A DNA stretch of 64,000 bases. It comes from Sphingomonas mucosissima (GTDB lineage: Bacteria; Pseudomonadota; Alphaproteobacteria; Sphingomonadales; Sphingomonadaceae). Positions 9,448-20,054 of this stretch are shown here, piece after piece. Location of the stretch: assembly GCF_002197665.1 (NCBI RefSeq), contig NZ_NBBJ01000001.1:930001-994000 (forward strand), in the 5' to 3' direction. The position numbers were made by a program, and so were the translations under genes. Positions within the stretch are counted from its first letter, which is position 1, and every line of letters starts with the position of its first letter. A model generated the notes under the pieces. That model saw only the letters and a list, made by a program, of their open reading frames with translations. It was not told the origin of the DNA and ran no database searches.

Positions 9448-11109
9448 GTGTCGCAACGCGTAAAGGGGTGGGGGCTGTTCAAGGCGGCGCTTGGCAGCCG
9501 CAAGACGGCCGTCATGCTGGCGCTCGGTTTTTCGTCAGGGCTGCCCTTTGTTCTGCTGATCGGCACGCTGAACGCGTGGCTTGGCGAGCTGAAGGTGAGT
9601 CTGGCGACGATCGGCGTGTTGTCCTGGATCGGCCTTGCTTACGCCTTCAAATTTCTCTGGTCGCCGCTGGTTGATCGGGCACGTCCTCCATTGCTCGCGC
9701 GGCTCGGCCGGCGGCGCTCCTGGCTCGTGCTGTGCCAGGTGTCGCTCGCGATCCTTTTATGGCTGCTGGCGCTGACCGATCCGATCAACGCCATCGGCAC
9801 TTTCGCTGGCTTGGCGGTTCTTGCGGCATTCCTGTCCGCGACTCAGGATGTCGTGCTCGACGCCTGGCGGATCGAGATCGCCGACGACGTCGCAACGGTG
9901 GAGTTGCTGTCGGCCGTGTACCAGTTGGGTAACCGCTTCGCCGCGCTCGCGGGGGGCGCCCTGGCGCTGGTGATCGCGGCGCGAACAGGTTGGCCGCTGG
10001 TCTATATGGGCATGGGCATCGCGATGCTGGTGCTTGTTGCAGCGACGCTCGCGGCGCCGGAAGCGCTGGATGTGCCCGAGGATCGCGCTCGTCCGCTCGG
10101 TGACCATGCCGCGCCCGATCCGCGCCGGCGCGCGATCGCGCTGGCGATCGTCGGCGTCGGCTGGGGCGCCGCAATCCTGCTGCTCGGCGCGTTCATGGTG
10201 GAGGCGCTCACCCCGCCGCCGCCGGGCGGGAAGGCGCCCTCGGCGGGGGATTTTACCAAATTGTGGGGCCCTTGGATCGTAGTGATGACGGTGATCGTGC
10301 CGGCATTGGTCGCCGCGTGGACAAACCGCGTGCGTCAGCCCACGCCGCAGGCCGGTCGCCGGGCGCTTGACCATTGCTATCGCGCGCTTGTCTTGCCGCT
10401 GGCTGAGCTGGTGGATCGCTTGCGCTGGGGTGCGATCGTCGTGGTGGCACTGATCCTCGTTTACCGCATCTGCGATTCGATTTGGGCGCCGTTTGCCTTT
10501 CCCTTCTATCTCGATTTCCTCGGCTACTCGAATGACGAGGTGGCTTTCGCGTCAAAGATGTTCGGCGTGCTGATGACCATCGCTGGCGTGGCGCTCGGCG
10601 GGCTGATGTTCACCACCCTCGGCCGCATGCCCACCATGCTGGCGGGCGCCGCCACCGCCGCGGCGTCGAACCTGTTGTACGCCGACCTGGCGACCGGCGG
10701 TGCGGGTATCGACGCCTTCGCCGGGTTCTTCGGCTTGTATGGGCTCGGTGCCGACGCGCGCATGGTTCGCCTGATGATCGCCATATCGGGGGAGAACATT
10801 GCCGGCGGCCTCGCTGGCGCGGCGTTCGTCGGCTACATCTCCTCCATCACGTCACGCACGTACTCGGCAGTGCAATATGCACTCCTGTCATCGCTGACCT
10901 TCCTCGTCGGCGCTCTGGGGCGTGCAGCGATGGGTGAGGCGATCGAGCAGATCGGCTATGCTCCGGTCTTCCGCTTTACCGCTCTGCTGGGGCTATTGGC
11001 GGTGGCGTTGGTCTTGGTCGAATGGTGGCGCGGTGCGCCGCGGGTTCGCGCACCGGAAGTGCCGCCGGAAGCATCGCTGGCCAACCCGGTCGAGGTTCCT
11101 AAGCCGTGA
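9448..11109 (+). CDS. MFS transporter, AmpG-like permease
   Basis: A 553-residue polytopic membrane protein with about 12-14 hydrophobic helices. The N-terminus FSSGLPFVLLIGTLNAWLGE is the hallmark of the AmpG/Sphingomonas PUP1 branch, as is the later LDAWRIEIADD. AmpG imports muropeptides (GlcNAc-anhydroMurNAc-peptides) for wall recycling; that role here is by family. The GTG at 9448 is chosen because GGGGA lies 7 bp upstream and the helices begin soon after; the frame is open 63 codons further, back to the tRNA-Asp end, but that stretch looks non-coding. Its last 11 bp overlap the convergent gene. Confidence 0.85.
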   Translation: MSQRVKGWGLFKAALGSRKTAVMLALGFSSGLPFVLLIGTLNAWLGELKVSLATIGVLSWIGLAYAFKFLWSPLVDRARPPLLARLGRRRSWLVLCQVSLAILLWLLALTDPINAIGTFAGLAVLAAFLSATQDVVLDAWRIEIADDVATVELLSAVYQLGNRFAALAGGALALVIAARTGWPLVYMGMGIAMLVLVAATLAAPEALDVPEDRARPLGDHAAPDPRRRAIALAIVGVGWGAAILLLGAFMVEALTPPPPGGKAPSAGDFTKLWGPWIVVMTVIVPALVAAWTNRVRQPTPQAGRRALDHCYRALVLPLAELVDRLRWGAIVVVALILVYRICDSIWAPFAFPFYLDFLGYSNDEVAFASKMFGVLMTIAGVALGGLMFTTLGRMPTMLAGAATAAASNLLYADLATGGAGIDAFAGFFGLYGLGADARMVRLMIAISGENIAGGLAGAAFVGYISSITSRTYSAVQYALLSSLTFLVGALGRAAMGEAIEQIGYAPVFRFTALLGLLAVALVLVEWWRGAPRVRAPEVPPEASLANPVEVPKP

Positions 11110-11530
11110 TCGGCCGGCCTTCGTCAGCGAAGGCCATCGCAACAGCCGCAGCGCTGGCCAGCACGCCGTCTACGGTCCGCACGCCAAGAAGGTCTGCCAT
11201 CAACAGATGGGCAGTTTCGGTTTGCACCTCGACGCGTGCCAGGATGGTGAGCAGGGCGGCCTCGGCATGGGTCATGCGACCGTAGCAGCACGGCGCGATG
11301 GAGATCGTGCCGGCGGCAGCCGTGGCGAGATCCACCATCAGACCACGGATCAACATCAATGGTCGCCGGAAGCGTTCGCCAAAGGCGGAGAAAACCGCAT
11401 GAGCCGCGCGCGCATCGTTCAGGCCGTGTGCGCCCATCCTTCGCATCGCGAACAGGGCGGTTCGCGCGTTTGGACAGCTGGGCAAGGGGTGCGGCAAGAG
11501 AGCAAGGGTCGCTGCTGCAGACATCGTCAT
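11099..11530 (-). CDS. Conserved hypothetical protein, DUF6628-like
   Basis: A 143-residue soluble alpha-helical protein. Conserved-looking stretches are CPNARTALFAMRRMGAHGL near the N-terminus and CCYGRMTHAEAALLTILARV in the second half, the latter with a Cys-Cys pair. I recognise it as resembling the sphingomonad family DUF6628, from memory and without a search; no function is known to me. It converges on the AmpG-like gene with an 11-bp overlap and lies upstream of folC on the same strand. Confidence 0.7.
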   Translation of the reverse strand: MTMSAAATLALLPHPLPSCPNARTALFAMRRMGAHGLNDARAAHAVFSAFGERFRRPLMLIRGLMVDLATAAAGTISIAPCCYGRMTHAEAALLTILARVEVQTETAHLLMADLLGVRTVDGVLASAAAVAMAFADEGRPITA

Positions 11531-11595
11531 GGAAGAGCCTCCTTCGCCGACAAGTCTCCTCTAATCCGCTATTGCAAGTCAATCTCAAAAGTTCG

Positions 11596-12936
11596 TCAGC
11601 TCGGGATCTCCTCGTTTAGGGCGAGCGCCTCGCCGGCAAGGTATAGCGAGCCCGCCACCAAAACGCGGTCCACAGGTACCGAGGCAAGCGCGGTGAATGC
11701 GGCCTCGACGCTCGGCGCCGTGGTGGCCGCTTCGGCGCCATTCTCAAGCGCGACAGCCGCAAGCTCCGCCGGCTGATGGTGAGCGTGCCCCGGAACTGGA
11801 ATCGCAATGATGCGCACTGATGCGGCCATGCCGATCAAGTGACGCAGCACGGCCCGCGCATCCTTGTTTGCCAGCACGCCGATGATAATCGCCGTGCGGG
11901 CTTCACGAGGCCAAGTCTGAGCGATGGCCGCAGCCGCCGACTCATTATGAGCGCCATCGAGCCATATGCCGCCCGAGGGCTCCGCGCCGGCAAGACGGGT
12001 CAACGGTCCGCGCCTCAGGCGCTGCATCCGTGCAGGCCAAAATGCGCCGCTAGTCCCCGCGGCCATATGCTCCGGGGTCATCGGCACGGCCGTTTGGTGA
12101 CGTAACATGGCCACGGCGAGCGCGGCGTTGTTTGCCTGATGGCTTCCCGCCATGTTCGGCAAGGGCAGCCGAAGCGCGCCGTTATCGTCTGAATAGGTCA
12201 AGCCGCCGGCATCCACCCCGAACGACCATGCCTCGTCGGCGCGAACGAGAACAGCGCCCTTGGCACTCGCTACTGCACGAACGGCATCGTTCGCGACCGG
12301 CAGGTAATCAAGGGTCACCAACGGCGCACCAGTCTTGGCTATTCCTGCTTTTTCGAACGCGATGCGGGCGATGGGCACGGCCGGTGTGCCTGCCTCTTCG
12401 GCCAGCAGAAACGCTTCATGGTCAATGCCGAGACCGGCGATCCCGCAAACGAGGGGCCGGACGACGTTGGTCGCGTCTAGCCGCCCGCCCAGGCCCACCT
12501 CGATCACGCAAGCATCAGCCGGCGCGCGCGCAAAGGCGAGAAAGGCGGCGGCGGTGGTTAGCTCGAAGAAGCTCGCTCCGATGTCTCCACCGACATCCAG
12601 CACTTCTTCCAGCAACACGGCAAGGGCAGCATCGTCGATCAGGGTGCCGGCAATTCGTATCCGTTCGTTGAAGCGGACGAGGTGCGGGCTGGAATATACG
12701 TGAACCCGCTTGCCGGCCGCCTCCAGTATGGCGCGCAGGAAGGCACAGGTTGAACCTTTGCCGTTGGTGCCGGCGACGTGGAACACCGGTGGGAGGCCCA
12801 GATGCGGATCTCCCAGACGGGCAAGGAGCGCCGTGATGCGCGATAGCCCAAGGACGTCTGCACCGGGCGACAACGCCCAGAGCCGCGCAAGCTGCGTCTG
12901 TACCGCTGGATCACTAGAAACGGCATGGTCGGGCAT
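11596..12936 (-). CDS. folC: Bifunctional dihydrofolate / folylpolyglutamate synthase
   Basis: A 446-residue Mur-ligase-fold enzyme that adds glutamate to dihydropteroate and then to folates. The ATP P-loop is VAGTNGKGSTCAF, followed by the folate-loop stretch SSPHLVRFNERI and the family motif EVGLGGRLDATNV; the C-terminal domain carries LDGAHN. The ATG at 12936 is preferred over a longer frame because GGAG lies 5 bp upstream and the family starts near there. It is last in the lapA-pyrF-trpF-trpB-trpA-accD-folC run, 106 bp after accD, a standard alphaproteobacterial order. Confidence 0.95.
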   Translation of the reverse strand: MPDHAVSSDPAVQTQLARLWALSPGADVLGLSRITALLARLGDPHLGLPPVFHVAGTNGKGSTCAFLRAILEAAGKRVHVYSSPHLVRFNERIRIAGTLIDDAALAVLLEEVLDVGGDIGASFFELTTAAAFLAFARAPADACVIEVGLGGRLDATNVVRPLVCGIAGLGIDHEAFLLAEEAGTPAVPIARIAFEKAGIAKTGAPLVTLDYLPVANDAVRAVASAKGAVLVRADEAWSFGVDAGGLTYSDDNGALRLPLPNMAGSHQANNAALAVAMLRHQTAVPMTPEHMAAGTSGAFWPARMQRLRRGPLTRLAGAEPSGGIWLDGAHNESAAAAIAQTWPREARTAIIIGVLANKDARAVLRHLIGMAASVRIIAIPVPGHAHHQPAELAAVALENGAEAATTAPSVEAAFTALASVPVDRVLVAGSLYLAGEALALNEEIPS

Positions 12937-13042
12937 TGGTGCTCCGGCTCTCCACGCACCTAAACGCAGGCGGGCCGTCACGACCCGCCGACGTTCTTTC
13001 ATCTAACACCACCCTCTGCCTGAGATGGCAGAAAGCCCCTTA

Positions 13043-13903
13043 TCAGGCCGCCTTACGCTCGGCGCAGAGATAGCCGATCACTGTCGCCAGCTGGTCGCGC
13101 AGCTCCTTGCGGTGAACGACCATGTCGATCAATCCATGCTCGAGATAGTATTCGCTGGTCTGGAAGTCGTCCGGCAGCTTCTCGCGAATTGTGTTCTCGA
13201 TCACGCGACGCCCCGTGAACGCCAGCGTGGCGCGCGGCTCGGCAATGTGGATGTCGCCCAGCATCGCATAGGCGGCCATCACGCCGCCGGAGGTCGGGTC
13301 CGTCAACACGACGATATAGGGCAGGCCGGCATCGTGCAGCATCTGGATCGCCACGGTGCTGCGCGGCATCTGCATCAAGCTGAGAATGCCTTCCTGCATT
13401 CGCGCGCCGCCGCTGGCCGTGAAAACGATGAACGGTGCCCGATCGGCGATTGCCGTTTCCACGCCCTGGATGAAGGCCTCACCCACGGCCTGGCCCATCG
13501 AGCCGCCCATGAAGGCGAAATCCTGCACGCCGATCACGACGCGCTGCCCCTTGATCGTGCCCCGGGCGTTGATGAACGCGTCTTGCTCGCCCGTCTCAGC
13601 CCTGGCGGCCTTCAAGCGATCCGAATAGCGCTTCGAATCGCGGAACTTCAGTGGATCTTCCGGGGCGCTTGGTGCCGAGAGTACGGTCACGCTGCCTGCA
13701 TCGAGCAGCTGTTCGAAGCGTGCCGCAGGTCCGATCCGGCCGTGGTGATCACACGATGGGCAGACCGACAGATTCTCTTCCCACTCCTTGGTGAAGACCA
13801 TCGTCCCGCAGCCCTTGCACTTGTGCCAGAGATTGTCGGGAGTTTCCTTCGTTGCCGGAACAACGAACGACAAAGCGTTGCGAACGCTGGACAACCAACT
13901 CAT
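13043..13903 (-). CDS. accD: Acetyl-CoA carboxylase carboxyltransferase subunit beta
   Basis: A 286-residue subunit that, with AccA, transfers carboxyl from carboxybiotin to acetyl-CoA to make malonyl-CoA, the first step of fatty acid synthesis. The N-terminal zinc ribbon has Cys29, Cys32, Cys48 and Cys51 (CKGC and CPSC). The crotonase-fold core includes [20 protein letters not shown] and [11 protein letters not shown]. Its ATG overlaps the trpA stop codon, so accD is translationally coupled to the tryptophan genes. Confidence 0.97.
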   Translation of the reverse strand: MSWLSSVRNALSFVVPATKETPDNLWHKCKGCGTMVFTKEWEENLSVCPSCDHHGRIGPAARFEQLLDAGSVTVLSAPSAPEDPLKFRDSKRYSDRLKAARAETGEQDAFINARGTIKGQRVVIGVQDFAFMGGSMGQAVGEAFIQGVETAIADRAPFIVFTASGGARMQEGILSLMQMPRSTVAIQMLHDAGLPYIVVLTDPTSGGVMAAYAMLGDIHIAEPRATLAFTGRRVIENTIREKLPDDFQTSEYYLEHGLIDMVVHRKELRDQLATVIGYLCAERKAA

Positions 13904-14691
13904 GCGATTCCCTTCCGAGCGGCGCGTACGGCGGCCGCCAAGCCTTGAACATAAGTGCGCACATGGATCGCTGCGTCGGCGCCATGACGAGCAACCAGCT
14001 CAACAATCGCTGAACCGACCACGACGCCATCGGAGACACGGGCAATGGCTCCGGCCTGTTCAGGCGTTCGCACGCCAAACCCGACCGCGATCGGCAGATC
14101 CGTTGCCGCTTTCAGCCGAGCGACAGCCGCGTCGATGGAGCCCTGCGCCGCCTGCTGGAGCCCGGTGATACCGGCAACCGATACATAATAGACAAATCCC
14201 GAGGCGCCGTTCAGGACCTCTGGCAGGCGGGCGGCATCGGTAGTCGGCGTCGCGAGCCGTATCGGGTCTATGCCTGCGCTCCGAAGGGCGGGCCCGAGCG
14301 CGTCGTCTTCCTCCGGCGGCACATCGACGCAGATCACTCCATCGACACCAGCCTCGCGCACCGCCGCGGCGAACCACTCGGCGCCCCGACGGAGCATCGG
14401 GTTGGCATAGCCCATCAGCACCAGCGGCACGTCAGGATGCCGATCCCGAAAGTCGCGCGCGATCCCGAGGATATCGGCGGTTGTCGTGCCTGCTGCCAAG
14501 CTACGGATATTCGCCGCTTGGATGGCGGGTCCGTCGGCCATCGGATCGGTGAACGGCATGCCAAGCTCGATCACATCTGCGCCACCGGCGACCAACGCGT
14601 CCAGCACGGCCGACGTATCGCCGTCTCCGGCCGTGACGAAGCAGACGAGAGCCGGATGCTCCTTGGCGAAGGCTTGAGAGAGACGGCTCAT
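13900..14691 (-). CDS. trpA: Tryptophan synthase subunit alpha
   Basis: A 263-residue TIM barrel that cleaves indole-3-glycerol phosphate to indole and glyceraldehyde 3-phosphate, passing indole to TrpB. The catalytic Glu42 and Asp53 lie in [15 protein letters not shown], and the phosphate site is GVRTPEQAG. It lies 55 bp after trpB and overlaps accD by 4 bp (ATGA). Confidence 0.97.
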   Translation of the reverse strand: MSRLSQAFAKEHPALVCFVTAGDGDTSAVLDALVAGGADVIELGMPFTDPMADGPAIQAANIRSLAAGTTTADILGIARDFRDRHPDVPLVLMGYANPMLRRGAEWFAAAVREAGVDGVICVDVPPEEDDALGPALRSAGIDPIRLATPTTDAARLPEVLNGASGFVYYVSVAGITGLQQAAQGSIDAAVARLKAATDLPIAVGFGVRTPEQAGAIARVSDGVVVGSAIVELVARHGADAAIHVRTYVQGLAAAVRAARKGIA

Positions 14692-14746
14692 CGCTGATCA
14701 CCAACCAGCTTTGCGTCGCTGGTCAAAGTGGCTCCACGACACGCCA

Positions 14747-15976
14747 TCATATCGCCACCCCCAGCGCATGCGCCACGGTGAAGATGTCCTTGTCACCACG
14801 GCCGCACAGATTGGCGAGGATGACCTGGTCACGCCGCATTTCCCGTGCCTTGCGGGCCACCGCTGCGATGGCATGCGAGGGCTCCAGAGCTGGAATTATA
14901 CCTTCTGTCCGACACAGAAACTGGAACGCGTCGAGCGCTTCGTCATCGGTGACGGAGGTATATTCCACGCGGCCGATGTCCTTCAGCCAGGCGTGCTCCG
15001 GGCCGATGCCGGGATAGTCCAGCCCCGCCGAAATCGAATGCGCTTCGGCAATCTGTCCGTCCTCATCCTGCAGCAGGTAGGTCTTGTTGCCGTGAAGCAC
15101 TCCTGGCGAGCCGCCCGCCAGACTTGCCGCGTGCTTCTTTCCCAGTCCTTCGCCGGCCGCTTCTACACCCAGCATGCGGACGTCCGCATCGTCCAGAAAG
15201 GGATGAAACAGTCCAATTGCGTTTGATCCACCGCCGATCGCCGCGACGAGAAGGTCGGGCAGGCGGCCGGTGCGGCTCAGCATCTGCTCACGCGCCTCGC
15301 GACCGATCACGCTTTGGAAGTCGCGAACCATCTCGGGATAAGGGTGCGGGCCAGCGGCGGTTCCGATGATGTAGAAGGTGTCGTGCACATTGGCGACCCA
15401 GTCGCGCATGGCTTCGTTCATCGCATCCTTGAGCGTGTTCGCACCTGAAGTTACGGCGCGAACTTCCGCGCCTAACAGCTTCATCCGAAACACATTTGGC
15501 TGCTGGCGTTCGACGTCTTTCGCACCCATGTAAATAACGCATGGGAGCCCGAAGCGGGCGCAGACGGTCGCGGTGGCCACGCCGTGCTGGCCCGCGCCGG
15601 TTTCGGCGATGATCCGAGTCTTGCCCATGCGGATCGCCAGCAGGATTTGGCCGATGCAATTGTTGATCTTGTGCGCGCCGGTATGGTTCAGCTCATCCCG
15701 CTTGAACCAGATTTCGGGGCCCATGCCGTCCGGCGCATTCTCCCGCAACGCATGCGTCAGCCGCTCGGCGTAATAAAGCGGCGACGGGCGGCCAACGTAA
15801 TGCTCGAGCAGGTCCTCGAACTGCGCCTGGAAAGCGGGATCGCTCTTGGCGGCGCGATACTCGCGGTCCAGATCCAGGATCAACGGCATGAGCGTTTCGG
15901 CAACATAACGGCCGCCGTAATCGCCAAAATGGCCGCGTTCGTCGGGCTGAGCCCGGAAGGAATTTGGAGCGTTCAT
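14747..15976 (-). CDS. trpB: Tryptophan synthase subunit beta
   Basis: A 409-residue PLP enzyme that condenses indole and serine to tryptophan. The PLP lysine is Lys103 in HTGAHKINN, the phosphate loop is IGGGSNAIG, and the [13 protein letters not shown] start is typical. The ATG at 15976 is chosen because it overlaps the trpF stop codon (ATGA); the frame stays open upstream but that stretch is the trpF antiphase. Normal length, no lesions. Confidence 0.97.
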   Translation of the reverse strand: MNAPNSFRAQPDERGHFGDYGGRYVAETLMPLILDLDREYRAAKSDPAFQAQFEDLLEHYVGRPSPLYYAERLTHALRENAPDGMGPEIWFKRDELNHTGAHKINNCIGQILLAIRMGKTRIIAETGAGQHGVATATVCARFGLPCVIYMGAKDVERQQPNVFRMKLLGAEVRAVTSGANTLKDAMNEAMRDWVANVHDTFYIIGTAAGPHPYPEMVRDFQSVIGREAREQMLSRTGRLPDLLVAAIGGGSNAIGLFHPFLDDADVRMLGVEAAGEGLGKKHAASLAGGSPGVLHGNKTYLLQDEDGQIAEAHSISAGLDYPGIGPEHAWLKDIGRVEYTSVTDDEALDAFQFLCRTEGIIPALEPSHAIAAVARKAREMRRDQVILANLCGRGDKDIFTVAHALGVAI

Positions 15977-16608
15977 GATGCGGCCACCGCTTGCAGGAAG
16001 GCGGTGATCTTGTCCACGCTCTTGACGCCGGGCGCGTTCTCCAACCCCGACGAGGCGTCCACCAGGGGCGCTCCCGTGCGACGGATCGCCTCTTTGACAT
16101 TCGCCGGATCGAGCCCGCCGGAAAGCGCCCAAGGCAGCAAATGCTGAAACCCGTCAAGCAATGACCAGTCGAAGCGCACGCCCATGCCGCCCGGCAGAGC
16201 GGCACTTGCCGGCGTCTTCGCGTCGAACAGGATACGGTCGGCGGCACCAATATAATCTCGCGCACCGGTCAGGTCCGCCCGGCCCTTCACGGCGACGGCG
16301 GTCCAGGTTTCCAAGCCGGTGCGTTGGCGCAGATGGCCGGTTCGCTGCGGTGCCGTTCGGTGCAGCTGAACCGCATGGAGCCGACCTGCCTGAATGGCAC
16401 GCTCCAGCAATTCCTCGTCTGGATCCACGAACACGCCGACCCGGCGCACGTGGTCCGGGGCGGCTGCCGCGAGCGCAGCGGCGCCGTCGAACGACAAGTT
16501 GCGCGGAGAGGGGGCGAAGAAAACGAAGCCGACATGAGTCGCTCCGCCGTTCACCGCAGCGGCAAGGGCCTCCACAGTAATAATCCCGCACACTTTTACG
16601 TCAGTCAC
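15973..16608 (-). CDS. trpF: Phosphoribosylanthranilate isomerase
   Basis: A 211-residue (beta-alpha)8 barrel that converts phosphoribosylanthranilate to CdRP, the third step of tryptophan synthesis. The general-base Cys sits in VKVCGI at the N-terminus, and [16 protein letters not shown] and [10 protein letters not shown] are the phosphate-binding stretches. It is translationally coupled to trpB and lies 84 bp after pyrF. No trpE, trpG, trpD or trpC lies in the window, so the pathway is split as is usual in this group. Confidence 0.95.
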   Translation of the reverse strand: MTDVKVCGIITVEALAAAVNGGATHVGFVFFAPSPRNLSFDGAAALAAAAPDHVRRVGVFVDPDEELLERAIQAGRLHAVQLHRTAPQRTGHLRQRTGLETWTAVAVKGRADLTGARDYIGAADRILFDAKTPASAALPGGMGVRFDWSLLDGFQHLLPWALSGGLDPANVKEAIRRTGAPLVDASSGLENAPGVKSVDKITAFLQAVAAS

Positions 16609-16692
16609 CGTGAGACCTGCGCGTCGGCTCGAAGCTTGTCCCCGATGCCGGGCACGCTTCTCCTGGCGAATATCAAAGGTGCTTCCCTCAGG

Positions 16693-17367
16693 TCAGAGTG
16701 TCGCGACGATCGCACGAGCCGCGGCGTCGGGATCTTGCGCCTGCGTGATGGGCCGTCCAACCACCACCACGGAGGCACCGCGGTCGAGCGCCTGCCGCGG
16801 CGTGACGACCCTTTTCTGATCGCCGGTGACGCCATCGGCCGGGCGAACACCCGGCACGACGAAGAAGCCCGCCGGCCAGCACCGGTGCGCTGCCTCCACC
16901 TCTTCGCCAGAACAGACAATCCCGTCCACACCCGATCGCATGGCAAGCTCGGTTAGTCTCAGCACGTGATCATGGGCCCGCCCCTGAACGCCGGTGGCGG
17001 CCAGATCATTGTCGTCAAGGCTGGTCAGCATGGTGACCGCAACGACTTTGGTGGCGGCTGGCGCTGCCGCCTTGGCGTCCTCCATCATCGCTTGCCCGCC
17101 AGATGCATGAACAGTCAGGATCGCCGGCGCCAAACCGCTGAGCGCCTGAATGGCCTTTGCCACGGTGTTAGGAATATCGTGCAGCTTCAGGTCGAGAAAG
17201 ATCGGCAGCCCGACATGGCTCATCTCGCGGACGCCATGCGCACCATTGGCGGCAAAGAATTCGAGGCCCAGCTTGAGACCGCCGACGTGGTTGCGAACGC
17301 GCGCCGCCATCGTTTTTGCGCGCTGCAGGTCCGGCGTGTCGAGAGCGACGAAGATGCGGTTGGACAT
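16693..17367 (-). CDS. pyrF: Orotidine 5'-phosphate decarboxylase
   Basis: A 224-residue enzyme that decarboxylates OMP to UMP in pyrimidine synthesis. The catalytic Lys-Asp array is in FLDLKLHDIPNTV, the N-terminus IFVALDTPDL is typical, and the phosphate loop is VVPGVRPADG. It begins 3 bp after the lapA-like gene, so the two share a transcript. Confidence 0.96.
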   Translation of the reverse strand: MSNRIFVALDTPDLQRAKTMAARVRNHVGGLKLGLEFFAANGAHGVREMSHVGLPIFLDLKLHDIPNTVAKAIQALSGLAPAILTVHASGGQAMMEDAKAAAPAATKVVAVTMLTSLDDNDLAATGVQGRAHDHVLRLTELAMRSGVDGIVCSGEEVEAAHRCWPAGFFVVPGVRPADGVTGDQKRVVTPRQALDRGASVVVVGRPITQAQDPDAAARAIVATL

Positions 17368-17370
17368 GCG

Positions 17371-17712
17371 TCAGGCGACCTCTGGAGAATTGGATACCGC
17401 AGGCGTGGGCGGCACAGGCTGCTCGGGAATACTGGCGGGCTGGAGCGTTGACGGCATTTCGAGCGCGCGAAGATCCGCAACGGTGCGTTCGGCGGCGGCG
17501 AGCCGCTGGCGCAGCCGCCAGCGAACAGCGCGCTGATACAGAAACGTTGGCAGGAACCCCGCCAGAAACGTCACCAGCAGCAGAACCGGGAGATTCACCT
17601 CCGCAACCAGATTGCCAAACAATGAAATGGGCACCCATTTCCAATTGCCGAAGGTGAACAGGGCTGCCGCGAACGCGATCAACGCCCAGAAGAGGATTTT
17701 CAGGAACTGCAT
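17371..17712 (-). CDS. LapA-domain (DUF1049) membrane protein
   Basis: A 113-residue inner-membrane protein with two helices (about 5-23 and 41-62) followed by an Arg-rich cytoplasmic segment, RAVRWRLRQRLAAAE, predicted as a short coiled coil. This is the DUF1049/LapA arrangement; in E. coli LapA works with LapB in lipopolysaccharide quality control. No lapB is adjacent, so the role is by family. It heads the pyrF-trp-accD-folC run. Confidence 0.8.
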   Translation of the reverse strand: MQFLKILFWALIAFAAALFTFGNWKWVPISLFGNLVAEVNLPVLLLVTFLAGFLPTFLYQRAVRWRLRQRLAAAERTVADLRALEMPSTLQPASIPEQPVPPTPAVSNSPEVA

Positions 17713-17768
17713 GAACTAGGCTCCGGCATGGCGCGGACGCTATTACGACGAGCGCCCTTTGACCAGCC

Positions 17769-20054
17769 TCAGCCGACCTCGGCGCGCAACGAGGCGATCA
17801 GCGCGTTGGCCGTTTTCAGCCGCGGCTCCTCCTCGTCCAGGATCGCGTGGAATGCCCGGCGCTTGGCTGCCGTGACGATCCCAGGCTTTAGCCTGGTGTC
17901 CGGTGGCAGTGCGGAGACGATGATGTCGATCATCCGCTCGGCCCCGTGCAGCCTGCCCCAGAGATAATCGTTCTCGCGGTAGGCACGGCTGAAGAATGCG
18001 CCGAAATTGCTGAACTGTATGCCCTTCAGGGTGGCCTCCGCGCCGCCCGGTCGGATTGCCACGCAATCATCAGGCGCGATGCGATCGATTTTGACGGGAT
18101 CGAATTCGTCCACGCCAGCGCCCTGCAGCAGCGGCAGTGTCGCCAGGTCGACATAGGGAAACCCGAGATAGTGCAGCAAAAGCGTGCGTCGCGGCGCCCG
18201 TGGCAATCCGGCGAGTGCTTCGGCCATGCGCTCGTCCGTCTCGGCATCGATCCGCGTCAGAGCGAGCGATTGGGCAAGTTCATCGAGCAGGTCGGAAGCG
18301 TCGCCCTCCAAGGAGCGGACTGTGGCGCGCAGATGCTGGTGCGGCTCCGGCAATTTGCGCTCCAGATACGCTGCCAGCGAGTCATAGATCGCCTGCCGTA
18401 CACGTAGCAGCACTTCCTCGTCGTGTTCTGCCTCAAGTTCAACCAGTCGCCGCGCAAGCACGCGGAGGCGGCGGATCCTAAAGCCAATGTCGAACGTGCG
18501 GAGGAAGTCGATCGACGCCGCGCTCGATGCATCCGAAGGCTTGGCTTCATCATAGCCGCGCGACAGCAAGGCCGCCTCGATGCGGTCGCGGATCTTGGCC
18601 CAGCGCTGTGGCCCTGGCTCACCACCTGCCGCATGCAGCAGCGCGGTTATCGTCTCTACCACCCCCGCGATCTTCAAATGTGCATAGGGGGCGTAGCTGA
18701 ACCCTGCACCAGCGGCAGCGGCCATTTGCGCGCGCCGGCGCCATCCGGAGAGACGGGCGGGCGTGGGGCGGTCAAGGAAGAAGGTGCGACCGAAAAGCGC
18801 TTCCACTTCGGCTTCGATGGCAGGACGCATCGCATCGGTGATCGACCGCATCCGCTCGATGCTGCGAGAACGGGACGCGAGGTCCTCAAGATTGTCCCGT
18901 ATCGGCTGCTTGCGCGGGAGTTCGCTGATCGCCCCCAATATCGTCTGAAAGAAGCCGGGCTGTCCGTCGTTGCCCCTTGTCAGCCGGAACTTCATGCCCG
19001 GGGAGGGATCGATATAGACGAACCGGCGGTCCACCGCCCGCCGCGCAGGACGCTCGGTCAGCGCCTTGATGGCGGGCCGAAAGGGCGCGTTGGCCAGGAC
19101 CGATCCGTCGATCAGCGCCGCTTTCTCCACGGCGTTCGCGGCGGCGTGGTGCGGCAGCACGCGCTGAACAAAGGCGCTGCGGCTCGGCCAGGCAGCCGCG
19201 CGCGCTTCCAGGACTTGATCGAGCTCGGTAACGCTGAACGGCGGAAATGCGCCGGGAAAGCTCGAGGTCGCGCGTGCCGCAAACGCCAGCTCGGGGGCTG
19301 CGGCAAGCGTTTCGCAATCTCGGCCATGGTCAGAGAAAGACAGGATCAGCCGATGTTCGGTTTCCACCACCTCCGCCGGAGAATGCAGCTGCAAACGTTC
19401 AGGATGTCCTGTGAAGTCGGTCACTGTCACGAATAGATCGAGCGGCTGTCCTTCCGGCAGAAGGCGCGGGCCCCGCGGCGCCGCAGCCATGGCATCGAAT
19501 GCGTCGAGCAGCATTGCGGTGAAGCCGGGGCCATCGAACGGCGGCTCAAACCAGCGCGATCGAACGAAGTGCGAGAGTTTGGCCTGCACCTCGTCACGCG
19601 TGTCCTCGTCGAGCCCCTCCAGCTTGTCCGCACTGCGCCCCGCCGCCATCCATGCAAGGGGGAGCGCCCAAGCCTTGGAGAAGCGCGAGGCGGGCGCCGT
19701 GCCGGGCGCGATCAGCGCCTCCACATCGGCCTTCTCCAGCCAGAGGTCTGTCAGCGGATCGAGCGACTGGCCGGCACTCAGAGCCTGGGCGAGAAAGATC
19801 CCGTTGATTCCACCGGCGCTCGCACCGGCAATGATGTCGGGGAGGACACGCAAGCGGATGCCGGTATCCTGCATGACGTCATCAATTAGGTCGGCGTATA
19901 CGGCGGCGCTGGCGGACACGGCATCGCCGGCCTGGCTTGCGCGGCTGGCGCGCGCCACGTGCCAGATCTCCTTGGTGATCCCGTGCATGTAGACGGCAAG
20001 GCTGATCCCTCCATAGCAGACCAGCGCGAGCCGCAGTTCGGCGTCGCGGATCAT
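17769..20054 (-). CDS. Patatin-like phospholipase-family protein (DUF3376-type)
   Basis: A 761-residue protein with the patatin catalytic dyad: the nucleophile Ser79 in IIAGASAGGING (GxSxG) and the Asp in ALIDGSVLAN. The start LRLALVCYGGISLAVYMHGI is the oxyanion-hole region of the large patatin-related family (TIGR03607-like), which has a long helical C-terminal part (DUF3376). Likely a lipid acyl hydrolase; substrate and location are unknown and no signal peptide is visible. Its start overlaps the stop of the EEP-family gene by 4 bp, so the two are coupled. Confidence 0.85.
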   Translation of the reverse strand: MIRDAELRLALVCYGGISLAVYMHGITKEIWHVARASRASQAGDAVSASAAVYADLIDDVMQDTGIRLRVLPDIIAGASAGGINGIFLAQALSAGQSLDPLTDLWLEKADVEALIAPGTAPASRFSKAWALPLAWMAAGRSADKLEGLDEDTRDEVQAKLSHFVRSRWFEPPFDGPGFTAMLLDAFDAMAAAPRGPRLLPEGQPLDLFVTVTDFTGHPERLQLHSPAEVVETEHRLILSFSDHGRDCETLAAAPELAFAARATSSFPGAFPPFSVTELDQVLEARAAAWPSRSAFVQRVLPHHAAANAVEKAALIDGSVLANAPFRPAIKALTERPARRAVDRRFVYIDPSPGMKFRLTRGNDGQPGFFQTILGAISELPRKQPIRDNLEDLASRSRSIERMRSITDAMRPAIEAEVEALFGRTFFLDRPTPARLSGWRRRAQMAAAAGAGFSYAPYAHLKIAGVVETITALLHAAGGEPGPQRWAKIRDRIEAALLSRGYDEAKPSDASSAASIDFLRTFDIGFRIRRLRVLARRLVELEAEHDEEVLLRVRQAIYDSLAAYLERKLPEPHQHLRATVRSLEGDASDLLDELAQSLALTRIDAETDERMAEALAGLPRAPRRTLLLHYLGFPYVDLATLPLLQGAGVDEFDPVKIDRIAPDDCVAIRPGGAEATLKGIQFSNFGAFFSRAYRENDYLWGRLHGAERMIDIIVSALPPDTRLKPGIVTAAKRRAFHAILDEEEPRLKTANALIASLRAEVG